A stretch of 64,000 nt of DNA from Kaistella yonginensis (GCF_030409525.1 NZ_JAUFQB010000061.1:1-64000); one strand, 5' to 3'; positions 8,650 through 16,701 are shown, counted from the first letter of the stretch. The notes: generated by a model not told the origin, from the letters alone. Translations and numbers: made by a program.

Positions 8650-8786
8650 AAAATAGTAAACTATTTTAGATCATGATCAATGTACCGGCAAACGGTAGAA
8701 CGAAGGAGTACTATTTGATGATAGGAGCGATGAGTTTTGAAATCGCTCGAAAATGAACAAAAACCAACTTTAATAAAGTATTGGTT
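8650..8786 (+). ncRNA. Hairpin-rich leader or small RNA upstream of purK (candidate)
   Basis: Several inverted repeats follow each other just downstream of the predicted start: AAAATAG/CTATTTT (8650-8667), the palindrome GATCATGATC (8669-8678), TACCG/CGGTA (8683-8697), GAGCGAT/ATCGCTC (8725-8748) and AACCAA-CTTT/AAAG-TA-TTGGTT (8762-8786). No T-run terminator follows, so it looks more like a purK 5' leader than a free RNA. A 27-codon ORF (8673-8756) overlaps it. Upstream (8524-8600) lies non-coding sequence with a short open frame, probably decayed. I did not recognise a known riboswitch. Confidence 0.4.
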
Positions 8787-8869
8787 ATGCAAATTCGATA
8801 ATTCATGTTGATGGTAAACATGCGATTGCCGGTACTTATACAGCTATAAAATCAGTAAAAAAAAGAGAA

Positions 8870-9982
8870 ATGAAAATAGGAATATTAGGAGGCGGCCAGC
8901 TCGGGCGCATGTTGATTCAGGAAGCATTGAAATATGATGATGATTTTTATACCCTTGATCCCAACAAAGAGTGTTCGTGCGCCAATATTTCTTTTTTCAC
9001 CCAAGGAAATTTTAATGAAAAGCAAGCGGTTCTTGATTTTGGCCAAGGCAAAGATGTGGTTTCCATTGAAATCGAACATGTGAATGTAGAAGCCTTGGAA
9101 GAACTTGAAAACCAAGGAATAAAAGTAATTCCAAATTCGTCGATTATTAAAATTATCCAGCAGAAAATTCTACAAAAGCAGTTTTACAAGCACCATCAAA
9201 TCCCGAGTCCTGATTTTCAGATTATCCAATCTTTAGAAGACGATATACAAATCGGGTTTCCATTCGTTCAGAAACTAAATACGGGCGGTTATGATGGAAA
9301 AGGAGTGCAGGTGATTCAAGATGAAACGGAGCTGAAAAACATGTGGAATGAACCTTCTGTCTTGGAGAATTTGGTAGCAATCGACAAAGAACTTTCATTA
9401 ATTATCGCTAAAAATGAGCGCGGGGAAATCCAGAGCTTTCCGGTAACCGAAATGGTTGCCGATCCTAAATTAAATTTACTTGATTTTAATATTTGTCCCG
9501 CCATGCTTTCAAATGACGTTCAAAATCAAATTGATGTGATTGCAGAAAAGTTTATGCAAGCCGCTGATTCTGAGGGCTTGTTTGCTATTGAATTATTTAT
9601 GGATCACAATGGGAAAGTGTGGGTGAATGAAACTGCGCCCAGATTACATAATTCCGGTCATCAAACTCAGGAAGGAAATGCCAATTCTCAATTCGAACAG
9701 TTTTACCGTGTTTTGAAAAATTTACCTTTGGCTGATACTTCGATTTTTGGATTTTCCGGAATGCTCAATTTGGTGGGCGAAGAAAACTTTAGCGGAAAAG
9801 TGAAATATCAAGGCTTAGAAAACGTATTGAAATTACCCAATGCCTACGTTCATCTTTACGGAAAAACAGAAACAAAACCAGGTAGAAAAATGGGTCACAT
9901 CAATGTTTTGGCAGATTCCCGCGAGGAACTTTTGAAGCAATTGATCCATATTAAATCATTGGTGAAAGTGATTTCGGTTTAA
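8870..9982 (+). CDS. purK: 5-(carboxyamino)imidazole ribonucleotide synthase
   Basis: This 370-residue ATP-grasp enzyme carboxylates AIR to N5-CAIR with ATP and bicarbonate in purine synthesis. It opens with the PurK nucleotide-binding loop GILGGGQLGRM (residues 3-13). The ATP-grasp core is marked by KLNTGGYDGKGVQ (about 135-147), and the C-terminal segment carries NETAPRLHNSGHQT, the metal and substrate site near 254-267. Length is typical. It is the only purine gene in the window; purE is not adjacent. The frame stays open for 31 codons upstream but contains no start codon, so ATG 8870 is used. Confidence 0.95.
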   Translation: MKIGILGGGQLGRMLIQEALKYDDDFYTLDPNKECSCANISFFTQGNFNEKQAVLDFGQGKDVVSIEIEHVNVEALEELENQGIKVIPNSSIIKIIQQKILQKQFYKHHQIPSPDFQIIQSLEDDIQIGFPFVQKLNTGGYDGKGVQVIQDETELKNMWNEPSVLENLVAIDKELSLIIAKNERGEIQSFPVTEMVADPKLNLLDFNICPAMLSNDVQNQIDVIAEKFMQAADSEGLFAIELFMDHNGKVWVNETAPRLHNSGHQTQEGNANSQFEQFYRVLKNLPLADTSIFGFSGMLNLVGEENFSGKVKYQGLENVLKLPNAYVHLYGKTETKPGRKMGHINVLADSREELLKQLIHIKSLVKVISV

Positions 9983-10023
9983 AAATTCCTGCTTGAAATA
10001 ATTATTAAGTCAATCTTAAACAG

Positions 10024-10470
10024 TTACTTCCAGAAAATATCGTCGTATTCGGGTTCTTTTAATTCTGGATGTTCCAATTTTAAAATGGCTTGTAATTGCT
10101 CTTCTGTCGCCTGCTTTTCTATTTCTGGAAATATTTGTCTTTCTTCAGTTCTAATATGAATTTCGAGTAATGCTCGGAAATTTTCGATATGCTCTGTTGT
10201 TTCAAAACCATCTTCAATCATTTTATGAAATATCTGATGTTGTGAAATCGCTTCTTTAATTAGAGAATGTTCTTCGCCTAAAATTTTAAATATGGTTTGC
10301 TCTTCTTCGGCAAAATGTGGTTTCAGATTATGCTGGTAAAAGAGTTCGATATATTTTGCCATTCGTTCAACCGAAATCTCTTTCTTTAATCCTTCTTTTA
10401 ATTTCCAGCAGAGCAGCAACCCAAAATGATGGTCGCGACTGAGTTGTACTAAGGCATCATGTCTTTTCAT
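10024..10470 (-). CDS. Hemerythrin domain-containing protein
   Basis: This 148-residue all-helical protein is predicted to hold a di-iron centre. The expected ligands are visible: RDHHFGLLL near the N-terminus, HNLKPHFAEEE at about 49-59, a further H-x3-H pair (HQIFHKM) in the third helix, and HIRTEERQIFPE at about 108-119. Proteins of this kind sense or store oxygen or protect or repair iron-sulfur centres. It converges with purK across 41 bases and reads in the same direction as the esterase gene upstream. Confidence 0.85.
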   Translation of the reverse strand: MKRHDALVQLSRDHHFGLLLCWKLKEGLKKEISVERMAKYIELFYQHNLKPHFAEEEQTIFKILGEEHSLIKEAISQHQIFHKMIEDGFETTEHIENFRALLEIHIRTEERQIFPEIEKQATEEQLQAILKLEHPELKEPEYDDIFWK

Positions 10471-10522
10471 AGGTGATTTTTGTTGTTGGTTTTTACTGAT
10501 TCTTAAGAATGATGAAGAGCTT

Positions 10523-11179
10523 TTACTTTAAATAAGGCTTCATCTCTTTACTCCAGATTTCATAACCTGCAGGTTTCATATGAAGCATATCCTCTAAAAA
10601 TAGATCCTTTCTTGTTCTTCCATTTTCATCATTCATACCACGGGTTATATCAATGTACGCACTATTTTTTCTTTTCATCATGAATTTTTTTATCAATGCA
10701 TTGGCTCCAATGAATTGCGGCCAAAGTTTTTCTCTGCTTGGTGACAATTTGATGGATATATAAGCGACCGGAACACCTGGATGGTATCTTCTAATTTCTG
10801 CATAAAAATGCTTATACCGGTTAAGTACCTGCTTGGAAGTGAGTTTTTCATTTGCTGCAAAGTCATTCTCTCCGCAATAAATAATAATTTGTTTAGGCGA
10901 ATAGGGTTTTAGGAGTTCATCTGAATAAAAATTTAAATCGTAAAGACTGGATCCACCAAATCCACGATTAACTATCGTTTTTTCTGGGAAATAGCTACCA
11001 ACATCTTGCCACATGGTAAAAGATGAACTCCCGATTAATAGAATAATGTTTTGGGGTGGAGGATTTTCTTTATTGGTTTGTTTAAAAAGCTCAATATCAG
11101 TCCAAAAAGCGGGTTTATCCTGAGCCTTTAGAAAGAATACCGCCGCAAAGGTCATGAGCAAAATAAAGATCTTTTTCAT
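10523..11179 (-). CDS. Secreted SGNH/GDSL-type esterase
   Basis: This 218-residue protein has a signal peptide (1-19, ending LKAQ) and the SGNH hydrolase blocks. Block I is LIGSSSFTMW with the nucleophilic Ser, block II the Gly in RGFGGSSLYD, block III CGENDFAAN, and block V DMLHMKPAGYEIW with the catalytic Asp and His. It is expected to hydrolyse an ester, often on acetylated glycans or lipids, in the periplasm or outside the cell. The gene lies 52 bases upstream of the hemerythrin gene in the same direction, so cotranscription is possible. Confidence 0.85.
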   Translation of the reverse strand: MKKIFILLMTFAAVFFLKAQDKPAFWTDIELFKQTNKENPPPQNIILLIGSSSFTMWQDVGSYFPEKTIVNRGFGGSSLYDLNFYSDELLKPYSPKQIIIYCGENDFAANEKLTSKQVLNRYKHFYAEIRRYHPGVPVAYISIKLSPSREKLWPQFIGANALIKKFMMKRKNSAYIDITRGMNDENGRTRKDLFLEDMLHMKPAGYEIWSKEMKPYLK

Positions 11180-11405
11180 TGGATTTAATTTGTTCTCAAT
11201 TTAATTAAAAATTTTGAAATGATGTTTTTCTTTTTTTAATAAGATTAAAGGTCAGTTGCTCCTCCATAAATTAATGATAATTTGTTTATTGAGAAAAGTA
11301 ATACTTTCTTTAAGACCATATTTTTATTTCTGCGGCTAATTTTTGATAGCCAATGTGAAAATTTAAGTGGAGAGGAAATGCTGAAAATTAGGTGCAAGGA
11401 CAAAT
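11180..11405. other. Intergenic stretch between esterase gene and short-RNA terminator
   Basis: AT-rich sequence with no open frame, tRNA or strong repeat. It should contain the esterase gene promoter on the minus strand, but no clear TAnnTTTG box is present next to that gene. The rest of the 525-base gap is covered by the entries at 11406-11570; the stretch 11571-11704 shows nothing. Confidence 0.5.
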
Positions 11406-11503
11406 AAAAAACTCCTTCAACAAAAGTTAAAGGAGGAAAAAAATCATTTGTGTTTTTAAGTTTGAACCTTATTAATTAATTTATTTCAAGCTTATCTTTT
11501 TTT
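11406..11503 (-). ncRNA. Short terminated transcript, cassette A (candidate small RNA or mini-leader)
   Basis: A canonical minus-strand promoter (11510-11540) lies about 75 bases upstream of a terminator hairpin: CTCCTT-x-AAC / GTT-x-AAGGAG, loop 4 nt, followed on the minus strand by six T (11406-11435). The implied RNA is about 98 nt. It contains only a six-codon ORF (ATG at 11447, ending inside the hairpin arm). It shares the block ACACAAATGAT and a CCTCCTT hairpin arm with cassette B at 14.5 kb. It may also end readthrough from the secreted-protein operon. Confidence 0.4.
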
Positions 11504-11509
11504 CTGATT

Positions 11510-11540
11510 CAAAAGTATAGGTTATTTAAAAAAATACCAA
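11510..11540 (-). promoter_or_regulatory. Promoter of cassette A
   Basis: On the minus strand, TTG (11540-11538), a 20-nt spacer and TACTTTTG (11517-11510) fit the Bacteroidota consensus. No protein gene lies in the first 320 bases downstream. Confidence 0.6.
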
Positions 11541-11548
11541 ATAGAGTA

Positions 11549-11570
11549 GGTGGACATATGGTGGACAAAA
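11549..11570 (-). promoter_or_regulatory. Tandem operator A (two 11-bp direct repeats)
   Basis: Written on the plus strand, GGTGGACATAT (11549-11559) is followed at once by GGTGGACAAAA (11560-11570). The pair lies 8 bases upstream of the -33 TTG of the cassette A promoter, about -46 to -67 from the predicted start, where an activator would sit. The same 8-base gap and the same core are found at 14664-14685. Confidence 0.5.
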
Positions 11571-11704
11571 AATTTTCATGAATAATCGATATATACTTTT
11601 CTGTAAATCAATTCATTAAAATCGGGTTTTTAAAACATCTCTGCAGTCAGTTTTACAATTTATAAAAGGGAATTAAAAACAGTAGGAGTATATTTAGATT
11701 GTTA

Positions 11705-12511
11705 CTATTGCGTTAATTGTGCAGTAACAAATATTCTTGCCATATCGTTATTAATGTTTGAGCAGTTAGAGGTATTACCGCCGTAGGTAATAGAACTATA
11801 ACCTGATGTTATTTTAGGTAAATTTCTACCATAAATGGAGACGGTATGAGTGCCAATTGGTAAATCATCAAAAACTCCTGACAAGTTGAATTTCTTCCAG
11901 TTGCATACATATGTTTTACCAATCTCCGTATATTTGCGGGCTAATTTAAGTTGTCCGTTTACAAAGACTCCAATAGCAAATTGGAATTCCTGTCCAGAAT
12001 TTGAATCGTTATTGATTTGCACCATTCCTTCTGTTATAATATAATTATTATTGGTAGTTTTAGTAACGGTAATTGTTGTAGAAGTTCCGAGATTGATCCA
12101 TCCAGTAGTGCTGTCATTTAAATTAAAGAGTGGCATTGTACTGGGAAAAGTAGAATTAGTTACGCTAGAAGAAGAGGAGGCAGAGAAGTTTTTTGTAAGT
12201 TTGATTATGGCGCTACCATCCTCAATATCAAAATTTCTGTTCCATTTGTTTTCTTCCCAAAAGTTTAATTTTTTGGCTGTAGTATTGTACGTTATTAAGC
12301 CATTTACTGGTGTTGGAACAGTTGCATTGTCAGTAAAGCTAAGCAAAGGTACTTGTGGGAAGAGAATTCCTTTATCATTATATCTTACTTCTAATACGGC
12401 GCTTGCTTCTGGAGTTACTACGGTAGCGGAATTGGGCATCAGTACGACTTGCGATTGAAGCATGCCTAAAATCAAAAGTGTTAATCCAAGTGAGAATATT
12501 TTAGTTTTCAT
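11705..12511 (-). CDS. Secreted protein of unknown function, paralogue 3 of the tandem operon
   Basis: This 268-residue protein has a signal peptide (about 1-21, ending LQSQ). A Bacteroidota surface-protein N-terminal motif follows: 'NDKGILFPQVPL...', then 'GLITYNTTAKKLNFWEENKW'. The C-terminal half carries the blocks shared with its two neighbours: FAIGVFVNGQL, LPIGTHTVSIYGRN and TYGGNTSNCS. No enzyme motif and no T9SS sorting domain are seen, so it is probably periplasmic or surface-associated through another route. It is the last gene of a three-gene operon, 2 bases after its neighbour. Function unknown. Confidence 0.75.
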   Translation of the reverse strand: MKTKIFSLGLTLLILGMLQSQVVLMPNSATVVTPEASAVLEVRYNDKGILFPQVPLLSFTDNATVPTPVNGLITYNTTAKKLNFWEENKWNRNFDIEDGSAIIKLTKNFSASSSSSVTNSTFPSTMPLFNLNDSTTGWINLGTSTTITVTKTTNNNYIITEGMVQINNDSNSGQEFQFAIGVFVNGQLKLARKYTEIGKTYVCNWKKFNLSGVFDDLPIGTHTVSIYGRNLPKITSGYSSITYGGNTSNCSNINNDMARIFVTAQLTQ

Positions 12512-12513
12512 AA

Positions 12514-13353
12514 TTAAAAGACATATGGTTGGTTAATAAATATCGTAGCACTTATTCGAGTTTCAAAGTTGGAAAGTTGAGCAGGTGAGCAAGATGAATT
12601 TGGTGCACCGTAGGTCACAGAAAGGCCTGAAATAGATGGGGATTCGATATTCCTTATGGCGAATTTCACGGTGTGATTCCCCAACGGTAGATTTTTCACA
12701 TTTCCATAGACCATATATTGTCGAAAGGAGCATTGCGAATTAAAATCTAAAAAAAGAGGTTTCACATCTACCAATTTATCATCAACAAAAAAACCTATGG
12801 AAGTTCTGATACCGCTGGTGGTATTTGAACTTCCATTATTTGCTTGAAACATCCCGTTTACATTCATTAATACATCATTTGTTGCCCTGTCAATTGTAAC
12901 AGTCTTTGTAAGATCTGACAATTCAGTCCATTGGCCTGATGTACTTAATGATTCTCCCAACAGGTGTGCGCTGTAACCATAAAATTGTCCTGCAGCTCTG
13001 CTAAATATATAGGAGGTGGTGGAGGTTGCGGAGTAAAATTTGGTTTGATTCATCAAATTAATTTGATTCAGATCAGAGAAAAAATAATCCCATTTTACGC
13101 CGTTCCAAAAATAATATCCCTTTTTTCCTACTAATGAATTATTAGTATTGTAAATAAGAAGCGATTCTTTAGGAGCGGAAATCGTAGATAAGTCTGTATA
13201 GTTTTGTAAGAAAATAGCAGGAAATGAAACCCCTTTGTTATTTGCATGGATATCTAAACCTGCAGAGGCGTGCGGATTAACTGTATTGATTCCTACTTGA
13301 GCGCCAAAGGAAATGGCGAGTAGCAAATAGAGTGCTATTAAAATTTTTTTCAT
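12514..13353 (-). CDS. Secreted protein of unknown function, paralogue 2 of the tandem operon
   Basis: This 279-residue protein has a signal peptide (about 1-18, ending SFGAQ) and then VGINTVNPHASAGLDIH, NNKGVSFP and a YYFWNGVKWDYF block. Such segments often open Bacteroidota cell-surface proteins. Shared C-terminal blocks are TSIGFFVDDKL, LPLGNHTVKFAIRN and TYGAPNSSCS. These line up with the proteins encoded on both sides, so the three genes arose by tandem duplication and then diverged strongly. It lies 11 bases after paralogue 1. No function can be assigned. Confidence 0.75.
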   Translation of the reverse strand: MKKILIALYLLLAISFGAQVGINTVNPHASAGLDIHANNKGVSFPAIFLQNYTDLSTISAPKESLLIYNTNNSLVGKKGYYFWNGVKWDYFFSDLNQINLMNQTKFYSATSTTSYIFSRAAGQFYGYSAHLLGESLSTSGQWTELSDLTKTVTIDRATNDVLMNVNGMFQANNGSSNTTSGIRTSIGFFVDDKLVDVKPLFLDFNSQCSFRQYMVYGNVKNLPLGNHTVKFAIRNIESPSISGLSVTYGAPNSSCSPAQLSNFETRISATIFINQPYVF

Positions 13354-13364
13354 GATTGAATTTT

Positions 13365-14174
13365 TTATTGTTCAGATATTTGAATATTCATTATCGACTT
13401 ATCCATCAATGGACTTAAATTCGAGCAACTAGAATGCTTACTACCAAAAGTAAGAGTATGGCTAGATGTTTCAGTGACACGCAATGTCTCCCGCAATTCA
13501 ATTAAATGATTAATCCCAGGTGCAAGATTGGTAACTGTAAAAAAGACATTAAAGTCATTATATAAACAAGCATCATTTCCATTAATAACAAAATTTCGTA
13601 CAGCCGTTAATTTCGAATTCACAAATAAACCGACGGAGTAACTCATGAAAACATTTGAATTTGCAGCAGAATTTACTTGCACAATACCACTTCCAGTGAT
13701 AGAAGTTGTGTTTTGCGGCGAGAACACATTAATTTGTTTCGAGAGTCCAGGAATTAATTGAAAATCATGCGCAGAGGGTGCTTCTCCCATGGTATAGGAG
13801 ACACCCGTAATCGGACTGCTGTCATTGATACCTCCTGTGGAAATAAGCGTTTCAGAACGAACTATTCCTAAATACTTATAAACATTGGAGGTGTTTAAAA
13901 ATGGATTCCATTTGTTATTCAACCAAAAATAAAAACCTTTTCCCGTGGAGGTATTGGTATTATAAACAACCAGTGAATTTGCTGGCGAAACGACGGGTGC
14001 GGCATCATTTAGGTCAGGAATTGAAACATTGGGCAATAAAACACCTTTGTTGGCAGAGACAATTTTCAAAATCTCAGAATCATCAAAGGTCGTTACGTTA
14101 TTCCCAATTCCAACTTGTGCGGAATTAACCCCTGCGTAAAGCAGTAGGGCAAAAATAAATTTACTTTTCATCAT
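13365..14174 (-). CDS. Secreted protein of unknown function, paralogue 1 of the tandem operon
   Basis: This is the 269-residue first protein of the three-gene set. I start it at ATG 14174, which gives a clean signal peptide (about 1-20, ending VNSAQ). The longer frame begins with TTG at 14192, upstream of where the local promoter would initiate. It shares NKGVLLPNVSIPD, GFYFWLNNKWNPF, YSVGLFVNSKL and TFGSKHSSCS with its neighbours. The C-terminus is Ser/Asn-rich and beta-like. The divergent membrane regulator (14934) and a tandem operator upstream suggest the operon is controlled by an external signal. Confidence 0.72.
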   Translation of the reverse strand: MMKSKFIFALLLYAGVNSAQVGIGNNVTTFDDSEILKIVSANKGVLLPNVSIPDLNDAAPVVSPANSLVVYNTNTSTGKGFYFWLNNKWNPFLNTSNVYKYLGIVRSETLISTGGINDSSPITGVSYTMGEAPSAHDFQLIPGLSKQINVFSPQNTTSITGSGIVQVNSAANSNVFMSYSVGLFVNSKLTAVRNFVINGNDACLYNDFNVFFTVTNLAPGINHLIELRETLRVTETSSHTLTFGSKHSSCSNLSPLMDKSIMNIQISEQ

Positions 14175-14189
14175 TTGGTTTTTGTTGTA

Positions 14190-14197
14190 CAAATTTA
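14190..14197 (-). promoter_or_regulatory. -7 box of the secreted-protein operon
   Basis: On the minus strand TAAATTTG lies 15 bases before ATG 14174, predicting a leader of about 10 nt. The nearest TTG is 27 nt further up, longer than usual. It decides against the TTG start at 14192. Confidence 0.45.
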
Positions 14198-14489
14198 ACT
14201 TATCTCCAGTGCATCATCCTTCGGCAATACACCTTTTTAACCACAGTCCAAAAACCCTTTCTTTATAATTAAAAATAGCTAATTAATCTATAAATAATAT
14301 TACGGGTAAGTAAGCCAACGCATGACAAACCATAAGAATTAAATTCTTAAGTGCGAGTCTTTTTAACTAAGATGTGGTAGAGAGAAAACGCGATTTAATC
14401 ATTACTTGGAATCGTAAGATCAAAAATAATTAAGCATTGGAGTAGTAACTTGTCTGATTCCAAGGCCATCGTCGCATGTTTCCTTATAA

Positions 14490-14546
14490 CTAATTGTTAG
14501 AAGGAGGTTTTTTTTTGAATGGAGTGGTAATTAATTTTTTCATCAT
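14490..14546 (-). CDS. 18-residue small ORF in cassette B (candidate)
   Basis: The minus-strand ORF reads MMKKLITTPFKKKPPSNN, strongly basic with two Lys clusters. It starts about 70 nt into the transcript of the cassette B promoter. Its last codons overlap an imperfect hairpin (14482-14504, CCTT-x-TAAC / GTTA-x-AAGG) that, unlike cassette A, has no T-run on this strand. Readthrough toward the secreted-protein operon is therefore possible. It could be a leader peptide, a signal peptide-like pheromone, or not translated. The rest of 14198-14933 has no other ORF I would defend. Confidence 0.3.
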   Translation of the reverse strand: MMKKLITTPFKKKPPSNN

Positions 14547-14623
14547 TTGTGTTTTTAGAATATTAAAACGATTAATCATGCAAAAAGCTCAATAGTTTTA
14601 ATGGTTATTAGTTTGTGTTTTTG

Positions 14624-14655
14624 CAAATATATATTGTTAAGCAAAATTACACCAA
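14624..14655 (-). promoter_or_regulatory. Promoter of cassette B
   Basis: On the minus strand TTG (14655-14653), a 21-nt spacer and TATATTTG (14631-14624) match the consensus. The predicted start is near 14617, reading toward the 18-codon ORF and the secreted-protein operon. Confidence 0.6.
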
Positions 14656-14663
14656 TTTTTTGG

Positions 14664-14685
14664 GGTGGACAAACGAGGGACAAAT
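14664..14685 (-). promoter_or_regulatory. Tandem operator B (two 11-bp direct repeats)
   Basis: On the plus strand GGTGGACAAAC (14664-14674) and GAGGGACAAAT (14675-14685) stand head to tail, exactly 8 bases upstream of the -33 TTG, the same geometry as operator A. The site lies between the operon and the divergent regulator gene, so it may serve both. Confidence 0.5.
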
Positions 14686-14933
14686 CTTTTAAAACTATTT
14701 ATCCATTACTTTTGTAGCGTATAAGTCATAATATCTAGTTGATTTGTAGGTGTTTCTGTTTTTTTTATATAAATCAGTGCCTATTTTTCATACGGGAATT
14801 GATTTCATATAAAATTAAACTCACTCAGCATAAAATACCCATATCTTATGCGTAAGTTACTTTAAAAAGAAGTAAAAGTATTTTGTTTACTGATAAAATG
14901 GTATATTTCAAACTGGAAATTTTAAGCAAGTCA

Positions 14934-16667
14934 ATGGGTAAAAATTATTTTCTAAAGGTCTTTTTTTTATGTTTCAGTTTTTTTCTGCAGGCGCAGGAAA
15001 TTCAACTTGCTCCGTCCGGAAATAAAATTTCCGACTGGGAACATGTGATCAGTCAGGTTCAAAATAGTAAAAGTGATTTGTCGTCTTTAAAAAACTTTTT
15101 GAATCCATTGAAATCCCGTAACTCTAAAAGCGATATCATTATTTATGATGCACTACTAGCAAGTTCTTACGCAACGCATTTTGATAAGGTGAATGATAAA
15201 AGTGATTATTATTACAAAAAATCCATAAGCAATGCGAAGAAGTTCAATAATGCTAGCCTTGATATTTGGGTGAATTTGCATTATGCCGACTATCTTTATA
15301 ATTATAGACAAATGACCAGTGCCTTACCGGTTTTTATTTCTGTAATCGATAAAATCGAGCAACTGAATCCAAATGATCTGCTATTCCCAGCTGAATCGTT
15401 TACAAAAATTGGCTTTTTTATGGGAACAATCGGCGATAATGTGGAAGCCATCAAATATTTGGAGAAAGCCCATCAATTTGCCAAACCCAGATCCAGTGAA
15501 TACGCTAAAATTAGTGATAATTTGGGCCTTTACTTCTTTAAAATCGGAGATTTAAAAAAAGCAAAAAAACACTTTGAAGAGGCTGCAAACATTGCGAAAT
15601 CAATTGAAGATGAACTTAGATATGCAAAAGCACTAGGGAATTTAGCTCTTATTTATGAGCGTAATTGGGACTTTGCAAAGGCAGTTGCATTGGTTAAAGA
15701 AGATATTGAAATTTCTGAGCGAAATAAAAGTGATCAAAATACCATGTATGCTTATACCTTGCTCACCAGGTTATTGATTGCAAATAACCAAATTGCAGAA
15801 GCGAAGGAGAGCGCAGAAAAAGCAAATGAGATCGCAAAATCTAAATCCTATTTTAAAATTAACGAATTGGAAATTTTGAAACTGAGATTAAGCATTTTTA
15901 ATAAAGAACAAAAGGGAGATGACGAATTAGCAATCAGAAGAAGAATTGGGATTCTAGAGGACTCACTTAATAAAACAGATGGCGTACTTCCATTAAATCA
16001 GGCCAACTGGTTGGTGCAAAAAAGAAAATATCAACAAGATATTGAGCTCGCTGAAAAAAAATTATCCTCCGAATCTTTCTGGAAAAATGTTATTTTCATC
16101 ATAGCTGGTTTCCTAATTTTAAGTGTTGTACTAATTCTTGTCAATGCAAAAAGACGCGAAAAGAAGAAGAAGCAGCAAATGGAAAATAAAATAATCGCCT
16201 ACGAGAATGCGAAATTGAGAAATGAACAGAAACTTTTGGAGGCCCGCAGAACTTTGGATGCGCAAATTAATTTCTTAAAAGAGAAAACTGTGCAGATTCA
16301 AAAACTCCATACCGAAATAAAACATATTAAAGAATCCACCTCGTCGAATAGTGAAAAGGAACAAGGTAAGCTTGATGAAATTCTAAAATCACATTTAATG
16401 ACGGAAGAAAACTGGCTAAGTTTCAAGCGGGAATTTAAAAAGGAATATGGTTCTTTTTTAGAATCTTTAGAAGAGACCTTTCCCGAAATTACCGATTCTA
16501 ATCTTCGGGTTATTCTTTTACAGAAATTAGGATTTACCAATGCTGAGATTTCCGGACTTTTGGGCATCACTATCGACGCGGTGAAAAAATCAAAACAAAG
16601 ACTCAAACATAAATTAGGCGATAAATCTGACCTGCTATTCGACATGATCGCCTCCTCTGAGGATTAA
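14934..16667 (+). CDS. Transmembrane TPR sensor with C-terminal LuxR-like HTH
   Basis: This 577-residue protein has an N-terminal signal sequence (MGKNYFLKVFFLCFSFFLQAQ region), a periplasmic tetratricopeptide array (about 40-350) and one membrane helix (about 382-405, core NVIFIIAGFLILSVVLILV). A cytosolic coiled coil (about 410-480) follows, then a helix-turn-helix at the extreme C-terminus (GFTNAEISGLLGITIDAVKKS). This one-component architecture is typical of Bacteroidota and would carry an outside signal directly to DNA. The frame extends to a TTG at 14883, but ATG 14934 gives the signal sequence its proper position. The divergent secreted-protein operon is the obvious target. Confidence 0.8.
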   Translation: MGKNYFLKVFFLCFSFFLQAQEIQLAPSGNKISDWEHVISQVQNSKSDLSSLKNFLNPLKSRNSKSDIIIYDALLASSYATHFDKVNDKSDYYYKKSISNAKKFNNASLDIWVNLHYADYLYNYRQMTSALPVFISVIDKIEQLNPNDLLFPAESFTKIGFFMGTIGDNVEAIKYLEKAHQFAKPRSSEYAKISDNLGLYFFKIGDLKKAKKHFEEAANIAKSIEDELRYAKALGNLALIYERNWDFAKAVALVKEDIEISERNKSDQNTMYAYTLLTRLLIANNQIAEAKESAEKANEIAKSKSYFKINELEILKLRLSIFNKEQKGDDELAIRRRIGILEDSLNKTDGVLPLNQANWLVQKRKYQQDIELAEKKLSSESFWKNVIFIIAGFLILSVVLILVNAKRREKKKKQQMENKIIAYENAKLRNEQKLLEARRTLDAQINFLKEKTVQIQKLHTEIKHIKESTSSNSEKEQGKLDEILKSHLMTEENWLSFKREFKKEYGSFLESLEETFPEITDSNLRVILLQKLGFTNAEISGLLGITIDAVKKSKQRLKHKLGDKSDLLFDMIASSED

Positions 16668-16676
16668 ATAAAGAAA

Positions 16677-16701
16677 AACGCTCTGAAATAATCAGAGCGT
16701 T
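16677..16701. terminator. Bidirectional terminator between the HTH regulator gene and ahcY
   Basis: A 10-bp stem AACGCTCTGA / TCAGAGCGTT with a 5-nt loop lies in the 61-base gap between convergent genes. The T-run is on the minus strand, so it mainly serves ahcY. Confidence 0.85.

Noticed and set aside
8673-8756. 27-codon ORF in the purK leader
   Set aside because: It overlaps two hairpins, and its residues match no family I recognise. Conservation would be needed to revive it.
14470-14481. 12-base identity (AACATGCGACGA, minus strand) with 50994-51005, first read as a dispersed repeat
   Set aside because: Matches of this length are expected by chance many times in 64 kb, and the flanks do not align.
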